Shown one piece after another: positions 63,101 to 64,000 of a stretch of 64,000 nt of DNA (its first letter is position 1; each line of letters begins with the position of its first letter). This DNA comes from Pollutibacter sp044353505 (lineage in GTDB: Bacteria > Bacteroidota > Bacteroidia > Chitinophagales > Chitinophagaceae). The translations under genes were made by a program, and so were the position numbers. The notes below the pieces were generated by a model that was given only the letters and a program-made list of their open reading frames with translations, did no database searches and had not been told where the DNA came from. The DNA is taken from contig JBILBU010000003.1 in NCBI GenBank assembly GCA_044353505.1, positions 44,399 through 108,398 of the forward strand, in the 5' to 3' direction.

Positions 63101-64000
63101 TTAGTAAATCCAGTTGAATTTATAATCACTGGGAGGTTTTACAGGTGTACGTTCGGATACCCTTCTAAATCTATCCGGTAATGCCATCAAATAATCTCTT
63201 CCCTTTTCTGCAGCCCCGGTGAGGTTACAAATATTCCCAATATTCCATTCTTTGATGAGTGAGTCAAGAATATTGGTATAATCCATGCTTGTATATACCC
63301 CCAATCGTTGGGCGGCATCGCTGAAGTGCGACCAGCTCTCACTTATTTTTTCACCCTGTTGACGCATAAAATGTGCAGGCATGACGATTTTTTTTCTCAT
63401 CATATCCTCAAATGCCAACATCATTTCACTAGGGTCCAGTTCAAATATTTTAGACACAAAGCTCTTATACGCTTTAGCATGCCTTAACTCATCAGCGGCG
63501 ATTACTCCGCATATTTTAGACAATTGATTGTTGTCATTCATTTTTGCAATCGTGGCAGTTCTTCTGTGAGATATATTGGTTGCCAATTCCTGGAATGAGG
63601 TATATACAAAATTACGGTAGGGATCACGGGCAGTACCGATCTCCATGCCATCAGCAATCAGGTGCTGAGTAGTAATTTCCATTTGCTTCATGTTTACACG
63701 CCCCGAGAGGTATATATATTTGTTAAGCAAATCTCCGTGCCGGTTTTCTTCCGCCGTCCATCTGCGTATCCATTTGCTCCAGCCCTGTGGCTCATCTTTG
63801 CTTATGCCTTCAATATCGGTTAGCCAACTTTCATAGGTTGGCAAAGCCTCCTCGGTGATGATGTCTCCAACCAATACCACCAAATAGTCGTAGGGCAACT
63901 CCTGGCTTTGTTCTTGGATTTCTTTGATTTCCATAGTAAAATCAGGATTCCGGCTTTCCGGAAGAAAATCAGCAGGTTGCCAATTGGTATCTATGTCATT
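63101..64000 (-). CDS. Acyl-ACP desaturase, ferritin-like (5' end outside window)
   Basis: This di-iron enzyme introduces a double bond into acyl-ACP. The diiron motifs are EENRHG and DELRHA, each supplying Glu and His ligands. The frame continues past the ATG at 63934 to the window edge and encodes NWQPADFLPES, which is typical N-terminal sequence, so that ATG is internal and the gene is truncated here. The remaining part has 299 codons. It is the family of stearoyl-ACP desaturase and gives monounsaturated membrane lipids. Confidence 0.92.
   Translation of the reverse strand, partial: NDIDTNWQPADFLPESRNPDFTMEIKEIQEQSQELPYDYLVVLVGDIITEEALPTYESWLTDIEGISKDEPQGWSKWIRRWTAEENRHGDLLNKYIYLSGRVNMKQMEITTQHLIADGMEIGTARDPYRNFVYTSFQELATNISHRRTATIAKMNDNNQLSKICGVIAADELRHAKAYKSFVSKIFELDPSEMMLAFEDMMRKKIVMPAHFMRQQGEKISESWSHFSDAAQRLGVYTSMDYTNILDSLIKEWNIGNICNLTGAAEKGRDYLMALPDRFRRVSERTPVKPPSDYKFNWIY

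Overview
This 64 kb window comes from the chromosome of a member of the Bacteroidota, most likely the Chitinophagaceae or a close relative. The evidence is two SusC/SusD pairs, a type IX secretion C-terminal sorting domain, Bacteroidota-type promoters (TAnnTTTG boxes), DUF4834 and DUF6799 proteins, weak or absent Shine-Dalgarno sequences, and a core gene set typical of that phylum. I see no rRNA, tRNA, CRISPR array, prophage or insertion sequence.

Region 1 (1-20 kb) is mostly housekeeping. It holds the end of obgE, a membrane-anchored patatin-like lipase, cysS, a rhomboid/rhomboid/endonuclease-like operon, rlmD, a TlpA-like thioredoxin, metF, lptB with a GH3-family gene, fabG, a SulP transporter with a beta carbonic anhydrase, adk, msrB and a YceI protein. 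Region 2 (20-34 kb) holds a glycosyltransferase and two large secreted amidohydrolases in one run, then purF, a SurA-like periplasmic isomerase, and the rimP-nusA-infB operon. The rimP leader has a good promoter followed by a terminator-like hairpin just before the start codon, which fits attenuation control.

Region 3 (34-55 kb) is the accessory, outward-facing part: two tandem SusC/SusD pairs, a formylglycine-type sulfatase, a FecA-like TonB-dependent receptor, a DUF1080 protein, a small XRE regulator, and an operon of a PH-like membrane protein, a nucleotide pyrophosphatase-like phosphodiesterase and a divergent GH32-like protein. It looks like one or more glycan or organophosphate/sulfate uptake loci; the substrate cannot be told from the sequence. 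Region 4 (55-64 kb) holds a T9SS-secreted protein, a DUF6799 protein coupled to a frameshifted outer-membrane protein, Dps, a second DUF1080 lipoprotein, a THUMP-type rRNA methyltransferase, a glycosyltransferase broken by an in-frame stop, and the 3' part of an acyl-ACP desaturase.

The most notable points are: the rimP leader attenuator; promoter boxes so close to the ATGs of rlmD, lptB and the RlmL-like gene that their mRNAs may be leaderless; an active rhomboid beside a Ser-to-Pro pseudo-rhomboid; amidohydrolase domains without metal ligands; a GH32-like enzyme without the usual acid/base motif; three genes with one-base lesions (start of the 20 kb glycosyltransferase, 58.36 kb, 62.22 kb); and dispersed intergenic families of 9-10 bp periodic repeats and palindromes. 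I found no clear new defence or mobile system.
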